Notes: generated by a model from the sequence alone, not told the origin. A stretch of DNA of 64,000 nt from Portulaca oleracea (GCA_029582165.1 CM055881.1:29940094-30004093), one strand, 5' to 3'. Counted from the first letter of the stretch, positions 33,524 through 46,305 are shown. Numbers and translations: made by a program.

Positions 33524-35367
33524 ATGTCATCTCATGATGTTCAAGAGGGAGATGAATTTGATCCCAACTGGGTTTGCTGCCTTCTTGAGGATATTCAGGC
33601 TGCTTCCAACGGCTCCTTCTCTTTGGATTCCGACATCCCTTGGCCAGCTTCTCTTATTGGATCTTTGCCATGCTCTACCTCTCCTTGGTTTGTTCATCTG
33701 CTCACTCAAACATTTCTCTGGTTGTTTGGATTTGTGTCTCACTCACTGCATCATAGTGTTCATATCTATGCACTTAGACTTTCTGGGACAAAAGGGATGC
33801 ATGCTTTTGATTATGGTATGCTCCCTGAGCATCTAATCTTACAGTGTATGGGTGATACCCACTTGCCCTTGATTGCATTCTTGCCATCTCCCACCAAACT
33901 GCCTTGGTTTGGTTCTCATAATCTTGAGTGTATGCCTAGCCTATTAATCTTGCCTGAAGACAAAAAAAAAAAAAGAAAAAAAAAAGGTGGGTGTGGAGGG
34001 TGCATTTTTTATTGGATGGAAATAAACAAAAATGCCCTGCTTTTTTACCTCTTTAAATTTGGCACGCTCTTGCCGGAATATCATAGCTGGGTGTACAACT
34101 TTGTCTTTCTTTCCTTTTTCCTTTTGTCCGCAAGTTAACAGTACAAAGGTCACTTTCTGAATATACCTTATGTTTTCAGACTGAAACAACAGGCGAAATG
34201 AAAAGGGTAAGTAATGTTTGCATAGATATGCCTAATTTAGGAAAGAGGTTTAGCTGGTATGGTGTGTATGGCTTATACTTTTGTGGTATCATAACTTTGA
34301 TGTTTCGTATCGTTCATCTCTCCAGCGCCGGCTTTCAAGACTGTACTGACGAGAGCTGCCGGAAAAGGTACTGTTACTGATTTATTGGGTTCTGTATATG
34401 ATATGGGAAATGAATTACATAGCTAATATTAGCATATTTGAATGTTTCCTCCATGATGATGAATGAATCATCTTCAATGTTCAACTGCAGGGTTCGGTGT
34501 GCATCATCAACCGGACCTAGTGCTAAGGCTTGCCGTGAGAAATTGCGAAGAGACCGAGTAAACGAAAGGCATGCTTTACTTACAACTGTTTTTAGATTTG
34601 GAATTAATGTTTGATCTGGCTGCTTGTTGAAAATCTTGTTTTGATTGTCTGTTGTAAGGTTCCTTGAACTAAGTGCGGTTTTAGAGCCTGGAACAACTCC
34701 AAAGTGTGACAAAGCTGCTGTACTGACTGAAGCTATTCGGATGGTTAACTTGTTACAAGAAGAAACCAGAAGGTTGAAGGAGCAGAACATCAAGTTGAAG
34801 GAAAAAATCAATAAGCTTAAGGTTCTTCTCTTTTACTTCTGCTGATCGATATATCCAAATCTCTTCATGTACTTTCAGGGAAATCCTCTTTGTTGATTCT
34901 TATGTAAGGATTAAAGTTCCATTCAACTTGATCACTGCCATCGAACTGCTAGGACCCATAAGTTCAATGCAAGCTAACCCAAAATCACATGAAATTGAAT
35001 TCAAACAGGGTGTTTGTTATTGTACCTGATATTGTGTGGGTATATGGAACTGTAAATTTTGTGATACCAACATTTTGTTACTCTATACCTGATATAGTCC
35101 GAGAAGAATGAACTACGAGCTGAAAAGCAAAGGCTGAAGGCAGATAAGGAAGATGTGGAGAAGCGAATCAAAGCATTCGGGGCTCATCAAACCAGCTTTC
35201 AATACCATCCTACAGCAGTCCCAACATCCTATGCCATCCCTTACCAACCCAGTGGAGCTAAACTGGTGCCTGTCATGAAAAACCCTGGTGTCTCCTTATG
35301 GCAATTTGTGCCTCAGGCTGCTGTTGATACCTCTCAAGATCATGTTCTTCGCCCCCCAGTTGCTTAG
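33524..35367 (+). CDS. bHLH transcription factor, subgroup IVc (ILR3/bHLH115-like), 5 exons
   Basis: Exons 33524-33687, 34326-34367, 34491-34568, 34659-34821 and 35098-35367 join to 238 residues. The basic helix-loop-helix is KACREKLRRDRVNERFLELS (about 81-100) on to AAVLTEAIRMVNLLQEE, followed by a leucine-zipper stretch LKEQNIKLKEKINKL, then SEKNELRAEKQRLKADKE. The C-terminus VSLWQFVPQAAVDTSQDHVL then RPPVA is the signature of ILR3/bHLH105 and bHLH115. Members of this group form dimers in the nucleus and switch on iron-deficiency genes. The intron after exon 3 starts with GC (AAAG|GCATGC) rather than GT; the reading frame and acceptor (TGTAAG|GTTCC) allow no other join. Intron 1 contains runs of A near 33960-33990. 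Exon 1 end is the least certain: donor GTTTGT at 33688. Confidence 0.9.
34569..34658 (+). other. Probable GC-AG intron in the bHLH gene
   Basis: The intron begins GCATGC and ends GTAAG. The exons on both sides encode the unbroken helix 1 of the bHLH (VNER|FLELS), so the border is fixed by the protein. GC-AG introns are a small but real class in plants. Confidence 0.8.
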
Positions 35368-36099
35368 GTTATGCTGGAACACTTTTCTTCTTATGACAGG
35401 TCCCAAGGTCCTCCCATTTCAGGTTAAGGTTTGTCAGTTTCATAAGTGGCTATATGTTTCCTCCTGTATAGCCTGTTAACATTCACACAGTTGACAGTTT
35501 ATGGTTGTTTCAGAATTATGTGACTTTTCTTTTGGAGTTTTACTACTTATTTTGATGATAAGATCATATATGCTAGTCTTGTGCTATGTCTTTTAAAGAA
35601 TGATCAGATGGTACGTGACTTAAGCTTAAGACTAATGACTGTGGCTACTATTTATCATAGTTCTGATCATTCAAGTAGGAAGAATGTATGATGAAGTTCA
35701 TTTCATTCTTTAACTTTTAAGCATCTTAGACATTTTTTTGGCCATATATTTTCCTTCCCATGGATGGTAAGCCACGAGTTTACTTCACTAATATAGAAAG
35801 TACTCTTGATTAGCTAGCTTCTACCATATACTTGATAACTTTGATGTGAAAACAGTAACAAAAAAAATTTGTGTGTAGGCAAACATTGAAAGCCACATCT
35901 CTAACATGGAAAGGAGTCAAAACTCAAAATCTGCCATACATGCCAACCATATAATTAACACATATGCAATGCACTTATTTGGAAATAGCATATATGTCAG
36001 TAGATTAATCAGGAGTGAATTTCAACTGAAAACCAAATATAGATCCTGTAATACAAAGGTGTGCTTGGCTTGGTTTGAGTCCTAGATCACTCTTTTTTG
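35368..36099. other. bHLH 3' region and spacer
   Basis: Nothing beyond a probable 3' untranslated region up to about 35560 and AT-rich spacer. Confidence 0.5.
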
Positions 36100-36415
36100 T
36101 CAAGGTCTTTCTGGGCCATTTTGATCCAGACATAACTCATAAAAGATTACTTCCAAATGTGGAAGAAGATTAGTGAAGGTCCTCATTGTTGGTAGAACTT
36201 CTGGTTGTTCTGCTGTAAGACTGATCGCATTCTTGAGGGGGTGGTGTAGCTGGTATGAATCCTGGATTGGAGGGCAAAGGTCTGATCTTATTGAATCCAC
36301 CGCCAACAATGTAGGGTCAACCCGGGCTTAAAAATTGGAGGCCTCGAACTATGCCACCTATAATTTTGGTTTGCTTTTCCCAATCCTAGTATTCTTGCTT
36401 TTTTGGATCATATCT
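36100..36415 (-). pseudogene. Cysteine-rich receptor-like kinase fragment
   Basis: On the bottom strand, 36315-36160 reads [18 protein letters not shown] and then CDQSYSRTTRSSTNNEDL, like the tail of the neighbouring CRK ([19 protein letters not shown]). Just upstream, 36410-36340 reads DPKKQEY-stop-DWEKQTKIIGGIVRGL, like its exon 6 ([19 protein letters not shown]). The two pieces are directly joined; the DFG region and activation loop between them are missing. A stop and the deletion show a decayed third member of the tandem family. Confidence 0.8.
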
Positions 36416-36434
36416 ACATGTTAGTTATAAGGGA

Positions 36435-36916
36435 AATTGGATTTTAATAATCCCTAGTTTTACGAATTGTATAGCAATAATCCCTACTTTGATTTTGTAT
36501 TCTAGTGGTCCAAAAAAAATTAAAATTGTATTCTGCTGGGACGCCACCGAGTCAAGTGGTGGTGACTCGGTGGTTTGCTGACGTGTACCGGCGAGAGTGT
36601 GTTTAACTAAGAAATTATTATTTTAGTTGTATTCTAGTGGTCTCATTTAAATTGTTATTGTATTCTAGTAGTCTCATTGACATATTTATTGTATTTTGGT
36701 GGTCCTATTTCATTGTTTATTATATTCTGGTGGTCCGAATTCTTTGTCAAACACACTCTCGCCGATACACGTCAGCAAACCACCGAGTCAATACCATTTG
36801 ACTCGGCGGCGTCCCACCAGAATACAATTTTAATTTTTTTGGACTACCAGAATATAAAATGAAAGTAGGGATTATTGCTATACAATTCGTAAAAGTATGG
36901 ATTATTAGAATCCAAT
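36435..36916. mobile_element. Foldback element, same family as 4807-5666
   Basis: Left end AAATTGGATTTTAATAATCC, right end TATTAGAATCCAAT. Arms of about 170 bp pair, including GGGACGCCACCGAGTCAA opposite TTTGACTCGGCGGCGTCCC and ACGTGTACCGGCGAGAGTGT opposite ACACTCTCGCCGATACACGT. The loop repeats GTATTCTAGTGGTC four times with changes. Non-coding. Confidence 0.85.
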
Positions 36917-37189
36917 CACAAGCCCCTCAATACAGATTATTTATGGCCAAAACCTATATTCATAACTTGCTTCATTTATCATATTATCTTAACGCTTGTT
37001 TTGTTGATCTTTCTTTTAGTATAATTATCGGACTTTTTTTATTTTCTTTTTCATTATAGATTGGTTCATATATATATGACTTGATAGTCATTTGGGTTTC
37101 GACTTGAAAGTCAACTTGAGCCCAATTTGCTTACATGAATTGAACTAATTAATATGGATCAACCACCAATAACTAATTTTTTTTTATTA

Positions 37190-37194
37190 CTTGA

Positions 37195-37228
<34 letters not shown>

Positions 37229-37230
37229 TA
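37190..37230. repeat. (ATT)n microsatellite
   Basis: About ten ATT units in AT-rich spacer between the foldback element and the CRK 3' end; 36917-37449 holds nothing else. Confidence 0.9.
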
Positions 37231-37449
37231 TTATAACATTTCGTGCCAACACAGAGATCACCACAATTACGATTAGATCACACTAATAAATAAATCATTC
37301 TCTCTTACAAAAAGTTCAATGACATTTGCTTGATTATGTGCAATACTCCAGAAAAAAAACCAAAACTTTAACAACCCAAAATGTATATCCATGGCAATTC
37401 CAGGTGAGCAATGCCATATTAGGCCGACATTGTACATATTTCAACCCTT

Positions 37450-39764
37450 TCAACGCGGATCAGAAAATGAGTTGTCCTTAACGCTACTCCAAGCCGCAGT
37501 TGATATGGAATAAGATTGATCATCGTTAGGTACGTGAGGAGGCAATGTATTTGGTATGAATCCTGGATTTGAGGGCAATGGAAGAGAAAGAGAATCAGTG
37601 CTAAGCATGAGAACAACCATAGACATGTTTGGTCTCTGGCTTTCTTCTTCTTGTACGCACAACAGCCCTATGTGTACGTATCTTGTTATCTCTTCACCTA
37701 AGGAAGGGTCTCTAACCAATAGAATAGGGTCCACCATGCTCAGTATTGTCCCATCTCTCCAGTTTCTCCATATCTGTGGAGAGAGTTTCGTAAATATTAG
37801 TTACTAATTTAGCTTCATTGATACTGGTGTTAACTATGTACGATTGTGCTTCATGCAACTTACCAAACTTGTCAGGCTTATTGTGTTCTCGCCAACGTCT
37901 CTATTCCTTCGACCACAAATAATCTCCAGGAGTAATATCCCAAAGCTATAGACATCAGCCTTTACTGAGAACAATCCGTGTAATATATATTCCGGGGCCA
38001 TGTATCCACTATACCATTAGAGAATTAGTGAATGTTAGTTTTATGTCATTAAGTTATAATGCGACTGCCATGCAAATGACCTAATTCAGTTCATTAATTA
38101 TAATTAACTAGATTAAACATATGTAAAAATACGTTTTGTATCTAATGATCTATCGTGTTCATTTTTTCCTAGTTTGAGTATAATTCCTATTTGCCAATGT
38201 TAAAACTAGGAAAGCATTAGCAAACAATGCAATAATGTGTAAATCAAAACTTACTAGGTGCCAGCAACTCTACTAGTGTCAGCATGAGTCTGATCAGCCA
38301 AAAATAACTTGGCCATTCCAAAATCCGCAATTTTGGGATTCATCTCTAAGTCAAGAAGTACGTTGCCTGCTTTAAGATCACGATGGATGATTCGAAGTCG
38401 AGAATCTTCATGTAGGTAAAGGAGACCTCTAGCTATGCCAGCAATAATTTTAGTTCGCTTTTCCCAATCCAAATAATCACGCCTTTTTGGATCTAGATAT
38501 AACACAAGCATAATCAAGTTATTTGTCACTTTAACAAGATCGAAACAAAATAAGTAAATCAGATGATGATCAAAGCAAAGTAATTGACTAGGCATACCAA
38601 ACAAGAAATGATCTAGGCTTGCGTTGGGCACAAATTCATAGATGAGGAGCCTTTCTTCATTGGCAAGACAGAAACCTAGTAGCCTCACTAGATTCCTATG
38701 CTGAAGCTTTGCTAGTAACAATATCTCATTCTTGAATTGCACTTCTCCTTGCCCCGAACTGTTACTTGCAAGCCTCTTCACTGCAATTTCTTGTCCATCC
38801 CAAAGTTTACCCTGAGTTTACAACAATATATCATTAGTGAAGTATCCTAGCGCAATGTAAATGGATAATTGGTAAAAAAATAAGGCCAACATACAACAAT
38901 GTTGTATTATCATTTATTGTGTGTTTGTTTGCATGCAATATACTGGACCAGTTACTATATCGTGCGACAATGCAGCTTCAATTAAACTTGTAGAAAGTTG
39001 ATTATATGCTCATGCAATGTAGATATTCAAGTAATAAATTCGTAAAGTTATACCTTATATACAGGTCCAAAGCCACCTTCACCGAGCCTATTTTCAGGGG
39101 AGAAGTTATTCGTAGCAGCTTTGATTGTACTGAGATCAAATTGCAGCGAATCAACTGTTGACATATCACCTTCCATTTCTGGTATTTATGGATCAATTGT
39201 TAGAAAACTAACATATTAGCACAAGTAGCTAAAATGATCATAGTTTGACAGCTTTGGCCATCTTTTTTGCTTTAGAAAAATATTTCAACTAGCACATCAA
39301 AATTAAATGTAGGGTGAAAAATGTTTGTTGTTTTGTTGTTTCATGAACAATCTGAATTAGCAATTTGTATTACGATATCTAGAATTCTACTTACGTTGAG
39401 TTGGTAAGCGTGACCTCCTCCGCCTGATGAAACATAGAAAAAAGGCGAGAAGCGATAACAATGCGACTGCTGGGAGGACACCAGCAATGACATACTTAGA
39501 TGTCTTACTCTTCGTCTTACGCTTGGCATCTGTACCAAACCACCAGAATTTGCTTAATTGTATGTATTAATTATGTGCTCATAAGACTTTTGGTTCATAG
39601 GAATTGACACTATTGGTATGTGTTGTATCTTAGTCCAAATAAAACATGATACGAGTCTTGGAGCTTCATACCTTAATGTAAAACTTACATACATTATTAC
39701 ATAACATAATATAATTAGATTCCATAGGTAAAATACCATATAAATAATTGTGTGTATGTGTGTG

Positions 39765-39831
<67 letters not shown>

Positions 39832-42800
39832 AGTCATATACATTCCTCAATTTGTGTTGCTGGCAGTCTATTTTTGATATTGTGGCCCTATTCTTTAAAC
39901 TACTAAATTATGTTTAACTTAACTCAATCTTACCTTACTTAATTTACCTTACTCCTTGAAAACCACTTAAACCAAACTCAAAATTTTAATCAAAATAAAA
40001 TTGAAATAATATTATTTTAATCATTAAACAATTTCACTTTTTCAATACTTATAACTTTTTTCATTTATTTTCCTCAAAAGATTCAAATTTTATTAATAAG
40101 TTAAATATTTCTGCCCCACAACTAACTTAACTCAAATAAATTCCAACATTTCCTTTCTTTTCCTCTCCTTATTTTATCAATCCTAACTCAGTCCAACCAC
40201 ATTAAAGAACATGATCTATATATGTTTGTGTATGTGTGTGTGTGCTTGCACTTGTAACATAAAATATAGTTTCTTTTTAATCAAGCATTTTGTGAAACAT
40301 AAATGATTTATAAAATATTCAATTTTCATGTTAAAATTTTAAAAGCTATAAAAGAAAATGATAATTGAATTATATTATATTTATCAATATAGCTACTTTA
40401 TTTTTTAATCAAGTGTTCTCATATGATAAAAACAATAATTGACAAAAAATAAAATATAACAAAATTGTAATAAATTTTACATTAAATAATATTAAACATG
40501 AAAATTAAATAAATTATGTCCACGTAGGAGTGATTGATAACGAACCATAATGTAAAATGAGGTCAAAGAAGGGATAATTAATGACTTCACCTAAGTATAA
40601 TATTTTTCATTGATCAATAAAAGCTTTTCTTGACAACACCTTACTTTCAAACCTGTTGTGATTGGATGCTTGAAACTCAACTCCCCCCGTGGGAACAAAA
40701 AAATACAAGTTGAGCCTTTTAAAACAGAAAAGGAAAGAATGATCACCTATATAGTCTAACATAGAGTAGGTTGATAGAAGTTCTCATTTTATTTGAAATA
40801 TTTTCCCTTATTTAAATTGAAAAACAGTAGGCATTTCATTAGTGGTTTTTGCAAGTGGGGCGGCTACCTTTAATTAACTTGTTTAAAAATCGAAAGGTGC
40901 AAAGATTGTAGTCAACAACATGCATGCATGAAAAGAAACGAAAAATAATAGGCCATAAGCCCATAAGAACAATAATACAATGGCAAAGATACAAAAATAC
41001 AAATATAAATATTATAAACATGCTACCAATAATGGCGAACGACATGATTTCTCAACTGTCAGTCAGTTTCCGATATGATTGTGACAAGCACAATTTTTGA
41101 ATGGCGATCTTGGTGTCCTAAAGGTGTTCAAGAATAATCAGTGCCAACAAACTTGCATTTATATTTTACAAGGATTATTGACAATTGTACGGGGATTTTC
41201 CTTTTCTACAGTGGATGGTAACTTAGATTAAGACTCGGTTCTTTTATATGGTTGGTTCGGTGCGCTGAAATTTAAAAAAGTGTCGTGAATTGTAGTGAGT
41301 TGTGTGAGTTGTAGTGAGAATTATTGTTGGTGGGGTAGGTGAATAAAAAAAATGTGAAAAGTAAAGGAGAAAAATGAAGAGAGATAAAAGTGAAGAGATA
41401 TATTAATAATTATTGGGGTGTGGTGCGGTGAAGTATGGTAGAAATTAAAAAGTGCGGTGTAATTTGATACAGCACTACAATCTAACGCATGAAAGAACTG
41501 GCCTAAATATGTACAACTATTAAAATGAAATGGATTAAATATTACAATATGCATGGATGTATATAATTTATACACCATCCACAAATATTGTTTGCAGTAA
41601 TTTACAGTCCACAAATATTGTTTGTAGTAATTTACAGTTTGAGACTCAATATGCTATTCTTTTTTCCTTTTTTTTTGAGGAAATAACAGTGTATTCTTAC
41701 TTTACTAATAGTATATGGTTAACAACAGCATCTCCATATAATTAATGGTAGTCATTAAGTTCCCCAACCAAAAAAAAATACTTCTAAACTCAACAATAAA
41801 AACCAAATTAAGAGAGTCTTGTTAGACTGATTAGGTATTTTTGTTATGAGAACCATTAAAAATATTGAGAATTGAGATTTAATTTAAACTTTTAGTTTTT
41901 AAGAATTGAATTATGAGATAGATTTGGTACCTGTGGAATTTGGTGGAGTAATTGCATTTGGTAGCCGTGAAGGATGAGGTGATGGAGAGGGTGTAGGTGG
42001 TAATGCATAGAAAAAATCATCTTCCTCATATCTGACAAAGCAACTTGGCATTAATACTCTACCTCCTCTATTACCATAAGCACATTCCAGTAATCCCCGC
42101 ATTGCATCATCGAGGCAGTCAGAGCATGCCTTTGATGTTATGTCCGGTGTGCATTGGACCATTGCATATATCGTTAGATTACCACCCGTTTCTTTCACTT
42201 CTCCCTTCGCAAAATATGGCACTGATGATGCACCTGTATAACTAACTTAATCATATTAATATCATATCATACAGGAACTAAATTTCACAATCTTTGTATT
42301 TGAACAACATTACAAAATGTATGTGCCACAAACTATTGAAAAATATCTTGATGTGTCACCGTAAATCATCATCTTCACTTATATATTTCATACCCGTGGA
42401 CTTTGGAGAAAGCTTGCTAAATTGAAGTTTTTTTTATAGCTTACTAGCGTTAACAGGAGCTAAATATGAAGATGAAATGTGAAGTCATTTGTAGCAATAT
42501 TTTTTCTCTTTACCATTTATATATAATGGGACTATAAAAAAGTTACTCGACTAAATTTTTTGAAAAAATTTAGGCACCGATATATTATTTTTCTTGTATC
42601 TATTGTCCAAAACTTATACTTAGACTTGTTGAAATTATCTAATCAAAATGAGCCTACAAAAATATAGTTATTGGTCATAAAATTTTGATTTGATCTATGA
42701 CTCGTCCAAACCAAAAATGGCATGCATGTACTCAAATTTTTGGCAACCTAAACTCTATAGATTATGATAATATTAGTTTAAGCTATTTTAAAATTATAGT

Positions 42801-44133
42801 CTAAGAATGTTTGATTCAATCAATGAAATCTAAGATGGTTGACAAAATAAGGAGCTCGTGATCCGGTAAAGTCTAAAATGTAAGCCTCCATTAGAAATTA
42901 ATTATCATATTTCATCAGAAGCATACAAGTAACTAAACCTTGCTTAAATAATAGATCACCGCCTTCACAGGCAAGCATATGCACCCTCAAAAAAATGGCT
43001 AAAGGTAAAGAAAGATCATAGATATATTGGTAATAATTGTGGTGTTGTATAGTGAAGTATGGTAGAAATTAAAGACTGCGATACAGTGTGACACTACACT
43101 GCAACCTACCGCATAAAAGAAGGGGGCCTTAATATTTTCTATGTCACAATAAGCAAAAGTAACACAAAAATTATACTTTCATTGTCCGTTCTTATTTGTC
43201 AATTTGAATGGCGAGAAGATACCAATGTAACTACTAAAGGTAGGAAAAAAATAATAAAATTACTTGAATAGGTAAAAATTAATTGCGAAAGATGGAAAAT
43301 ATGAATGTAAAATTGGTAAAAGTTATATTAATAATGTAAAATAACAACTAATTAAAGATAAAAATTAGTTGTGGTAACAAATAAATAAGAAGAAAGATTA
43401 TGATTTATTTAGAAAAAAGTTGGCAGACTTAAATAATGAAAAGTTAATACCATGCAACTTTTACACTAACTAATTAATTTAATTACTATTATATGAGCAA
43501 GTATGTACAATGAAGGGAAAAATGTAAGTTACAACAACTTCTTAGATGTAAAATTAAAACAACTTTGAGATGTAAAATTAAATGAAATGTAAAACTAAAA
43601 GGTGAAAATCAGAGAGAAAGATGAGTAAATTGTGAAGGGGTTGAATGACTGGACGAGGAAATGAAAATGTAGAAAAATGAAAGTGGATTGTCAACCACAT
43701 ATCACACCAAAAGGTTGATGAATTTACTATAAAGCCATTACTGTAGATTGCTACAGGACTTTATTTGTGCTTTTATTAGGTTATAGATAGATTTATGTGT
43801 AACAATCATAATGTCAATTCGAGGGTAGGTTATGTTCAACATGTTCATTTATGATGGCTACATATTGCCATCACCACTTTTTTATTTTTATTTTTTTTAA
43901 TGTTATAAAACTGTCTTAGTTCTTAAGCAGCCCCCACCTCCCCTCACAACCCCCCCCCCAAAAAAAAGAAACAGAAAAAAATTAAATTAAATTAGCTGTT
44001 GTATTTAGGGTTGAGTTTTTTTTTTTCATTCTGTGTAATGATACACATGTTTTATCCTAAGAATTTTTTGTAAGAAATTAATACTTGTTGTCAACACAAT
44101 ATTTAGAGTATTCAGAGCCATGATGTTCTCAAA

Positions 44134-44174
<41 letters not shown>

Positions 44175-46258
44175 TATAGTTATAGATATTAATCATATCA
44201 CATAGAAATATATAGTCATCACCGTAAGGCAATACACTTAAAAAGTGTCTTGTTTCGAAATTAACTCATGTTAAATGACAAACATCTTGATGCATTTCAC
44301 ATAGAAATATATAACCATCTTGCATTTCACCTAAATCACTCATAAAGTTAAATGTAAGTATATTTGAATCATTATAAAGGAATGATTCATTAATTTAAGG
44401 GTTATTACAACTTATAAACAATATAAAAATAATTTTCTATTTATACTTTTTCATAAATATGTAACTATGCATCAAATGTGCATTTCCTACTATGATTGAT
44501 AAAATTAGGCTATTATTTATATTTTTTGACCTAGCTAATAGGTATTATACTCTTATAGTTGATAAATATATATATATATATATAGTTATTAGAGAAAATA
44601 TTATTAAAAATTACAAAAATGTGAAATATTGACAATTCAAAATGATTAATTTTCTTAAATCAAGATGTATATCATTATCCTTTCAAAACAAAATACGTAT
44701 TTTAATTATTATCTACTATACTTCAATTTTAAAGCAGGCGAGAGACACTGAAATGAACCCAACAACCTTGAATAAGCATCAAGCACGGGACCCTTTAGTT
44801 TTCAAAATTCATAAACTTATCCTTAAAAAGAATGCTAATAAAATACATTAACCTAATTAATTGAAAAAATACACATTTTGTTTGTCTATATGAAATTAAG
44901 TTTCAAAGTTTAGTTCGTTATTTTCACCATTATTTGCCGTAGTTATATTAACTTTAACCTAATCGTGTTTGTTGCTCATTTAAATTTTAAAAAAAGTAGA
45001 AGTTGAAGGGAAAAAATTAGAGAAAAGGATGCAATTAGCAAGCTAATTAATAATTTACCATCATAACTCAATGACATTGAGATATGATATGATGGGTTTT
45101 TTGCTTTTTGGACCCCAAACTTTGGGGGTATTTATTTTCTGGAGCCCCATATTTCAAAGTTTATATTTTGGACCTTATACTTTATCTCCGGCAACAATAT
45201 GGACCCTATACTTTGTCTCCGGAAACAATATGGACCCCCATATTTCGAAGCCATTATCGAATTTTTTTCTTTCGAAAATTTTCCAGCCGCAACTTCTTTT
45301 TTTTCTTCTTGCATGATTTCCAACCCCCATATGAGCATAAATTTGCCAAAAAAGTTACCAAAATTTACCGGAAGTTACCAAAATTTAACTTTTACCTTCT
45401 GTTTTTTACTTATGAATTTTACACACTCTTAGCCGTCAAAGTCTGGTCAATTTCAAAACAACAGTCAAAAGAAGGAAAAAATGATAAAAGGTCATATTGG
45501 GAAGTTTAGGCAACAATTAGGTCATCGTCAGAGTCAAACATAACTTTGGGCCACATTTTTTGGGTCCACAAAGTATAGGGTCCAAAATATAAACTTTGAA
45601 ATATGGAGGTCCAGAAAATAAATACCCTCAAAGTTCGGGGTCCAAAAGCAAAAAACCCAGATAATCATGATATATATGGTGTGAGAGTGAAATAAAAAAG
45701 GATCGGACCTGTAGTTGCAAGGGCCTGCTTCTTCAATATTTGAAACAAGGCATTCAAGGTGCGATTGAGCAACGGGACATCACTGACATTATAACCATTA
45801 ATGAGACATTTCTGGGGCTCCGTCTCCATCTTATGTAGTATGGGACGATTGGAGTAGCGAAGCATGCATCCTTCATAATAAGCAACAGCTGCCATCTGGT
45901 TTGGGCACTTCTGCAGGAGCTTGTTGGCTGCATCAGCCAGACATGATTGACAGGTGGTTAAACTGGTGTCGCCTCGACAAAGCCCGATGGCGGTGACATC
46001 GGCCATGGATCCGTTGTAGAACCCGTGGACAAGCGGGGGGTTGGAGGTTATCCAGGACATAACCACGTTAAGGAACATATCGTAGCTGCTGGAGTCGTTG
46101 TAGGTGCCGCTTGAGCTGTTGCAGAAGTACTCCCACAACATCAAAGGGCTTGCGAAGGCTTTCTCCACCGTGGTTAGCTCTGCTTGGGTTCTGGGCATTG
46201 TTTGACCGAGGACGAAGAGGAGACTCAACAGTAGTAGGTGAGCAGAATATTGCCCCAT
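37450..46258 (-). CDS. Cysteine-rich receptor-like kinase (CRK), 8 exons, extra intron in second DUF26
   Basis: Exons on the bottom strand: 46258-45709, 42233-41931, 39529-39395, 39178-39054, 38811-38598, 38492-38255, 38008-37864 and 37773-37450. They join in frame to 677 residues, the usual CRK length. A signal peptide ([13 protein letters not shown]) is followed by two DUF26/Gnk2 domains with C-X8-C-X2-C motifs: [13 protein letters not shown] (in exon 1) and [13 protein letters not shown] (in exon 2). Exon 3 holds the membrane span ([20 protein letters not shown]). The cytoplasmic kinase has [25 protein letters not shown] and DFGMAKLF, so all catalytic residues stand. CRKs sense or relay extracellular redox and pathogen cues at the plasma membrane. 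Unusual: the 3.5-kb first intron cuts the second DUF26, which is uncut in the neighbour at 49613-53215. HRDLKAGN replaces the common KASN. Confidence 0.93.
39765..39829. repeat. (TA)n microsatellite in CRK intron 2
   Basis: About 65 bp of pure TA, preceded by a short TG run. The rest of this intron (39530-41930) is AT-rich apart from the Tourist-like element. Confidence 0.95.
41232..41503. mobile_element. Tourist-like MITE (PIF/Harbinger type), copy 1
   Basis: Flanked by TAA (41229-41231 and 41504-41506). The ends are inverted repeats: GACTCGGTTCTTTTATATG at the left, and GGCCAGTTCTTTCATGCG on the bottom strand at the right. The interior (GGTGTGGTGCGGTGAAGTAT and similar) matches the element at 48395-48661 in inverted orientation. 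272 bp, non-coding. Confidence 0.8.
43010..43130. mobile_element. Tourist-like MITE fragment, same family
   Basis: GGTGTTGTATAGTGAAGTAT followed by GGTAGAAATTAAAGACTGCG, and the end CGCATAAAAGAAGGGGGCCT, match the right half of the element at 41232-41503. The left half is missing. Confidence 0.7.
44137..44173. repeat. (AAT)n microsatellite
   Basis: About 12 AAT units inside the extra CRK intron. Confidence 0.92.
45094..45658. mobile_element. Foldback element with TTTTTGGACCCC termini, inside CRK intron 1
   Basis: Left arm GGGTTTTTTGCTTTTTGGAC, then CCCAAACTTTGGGGGTATTT; the right arm ends AAGTTCGGGGTCCAAAAGCA then AAAAACCC. The arms pair for about 100 bp. Inside, the phrase (C)AATATGGACCC recurs in tandem (45193-45240). 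A centre of CAAAATTTACCGGAAGTTAC type separates the arms. No transposase. It ends 50 bp from the exon 1 splice donor. Confidence 0.85.
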
Positions 46259-46305
46259 TGCTGCTTTTGGTGATGGTACTCGTTTCTGTAATACACTACT
46301 TAAAA

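Larger units (their letters stand above)
42234..45708 (-). other. Extra 3.5-kb intron of the CRK gene, with a 7-bp direct repeat at its borders
   Basis: TACAGGT occurs at both junctions: CTACAG|GTCCGA at the donor and TATACAG|GTGC at the acceptor. The donor GTCCGA is weak. The interior contains a Tourist-like fragment (43010-43130), an AATAAT microsatellite (44137-44173), a C/A homopolymer patch (about 43951-43969) and a foldback element (45094-45658) only 50 bp from the donor. The remainder is AT-rich without genes. Confidence 0.75.

Noticed and set aside
34181..34206. Possible extra exon in the bHLH gene (AG before ACTGAAACAACAGG, GTAAGT after)
   Set aside because: It has good splice sites, but in the frame needed by the flanking exons it brings a stop. 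Skipping it gives an unbroken protein of family length.
39554..39850. 98-codon frame with a YIYIYI tract
   Set aside because: Translation of the TA microsatellite.
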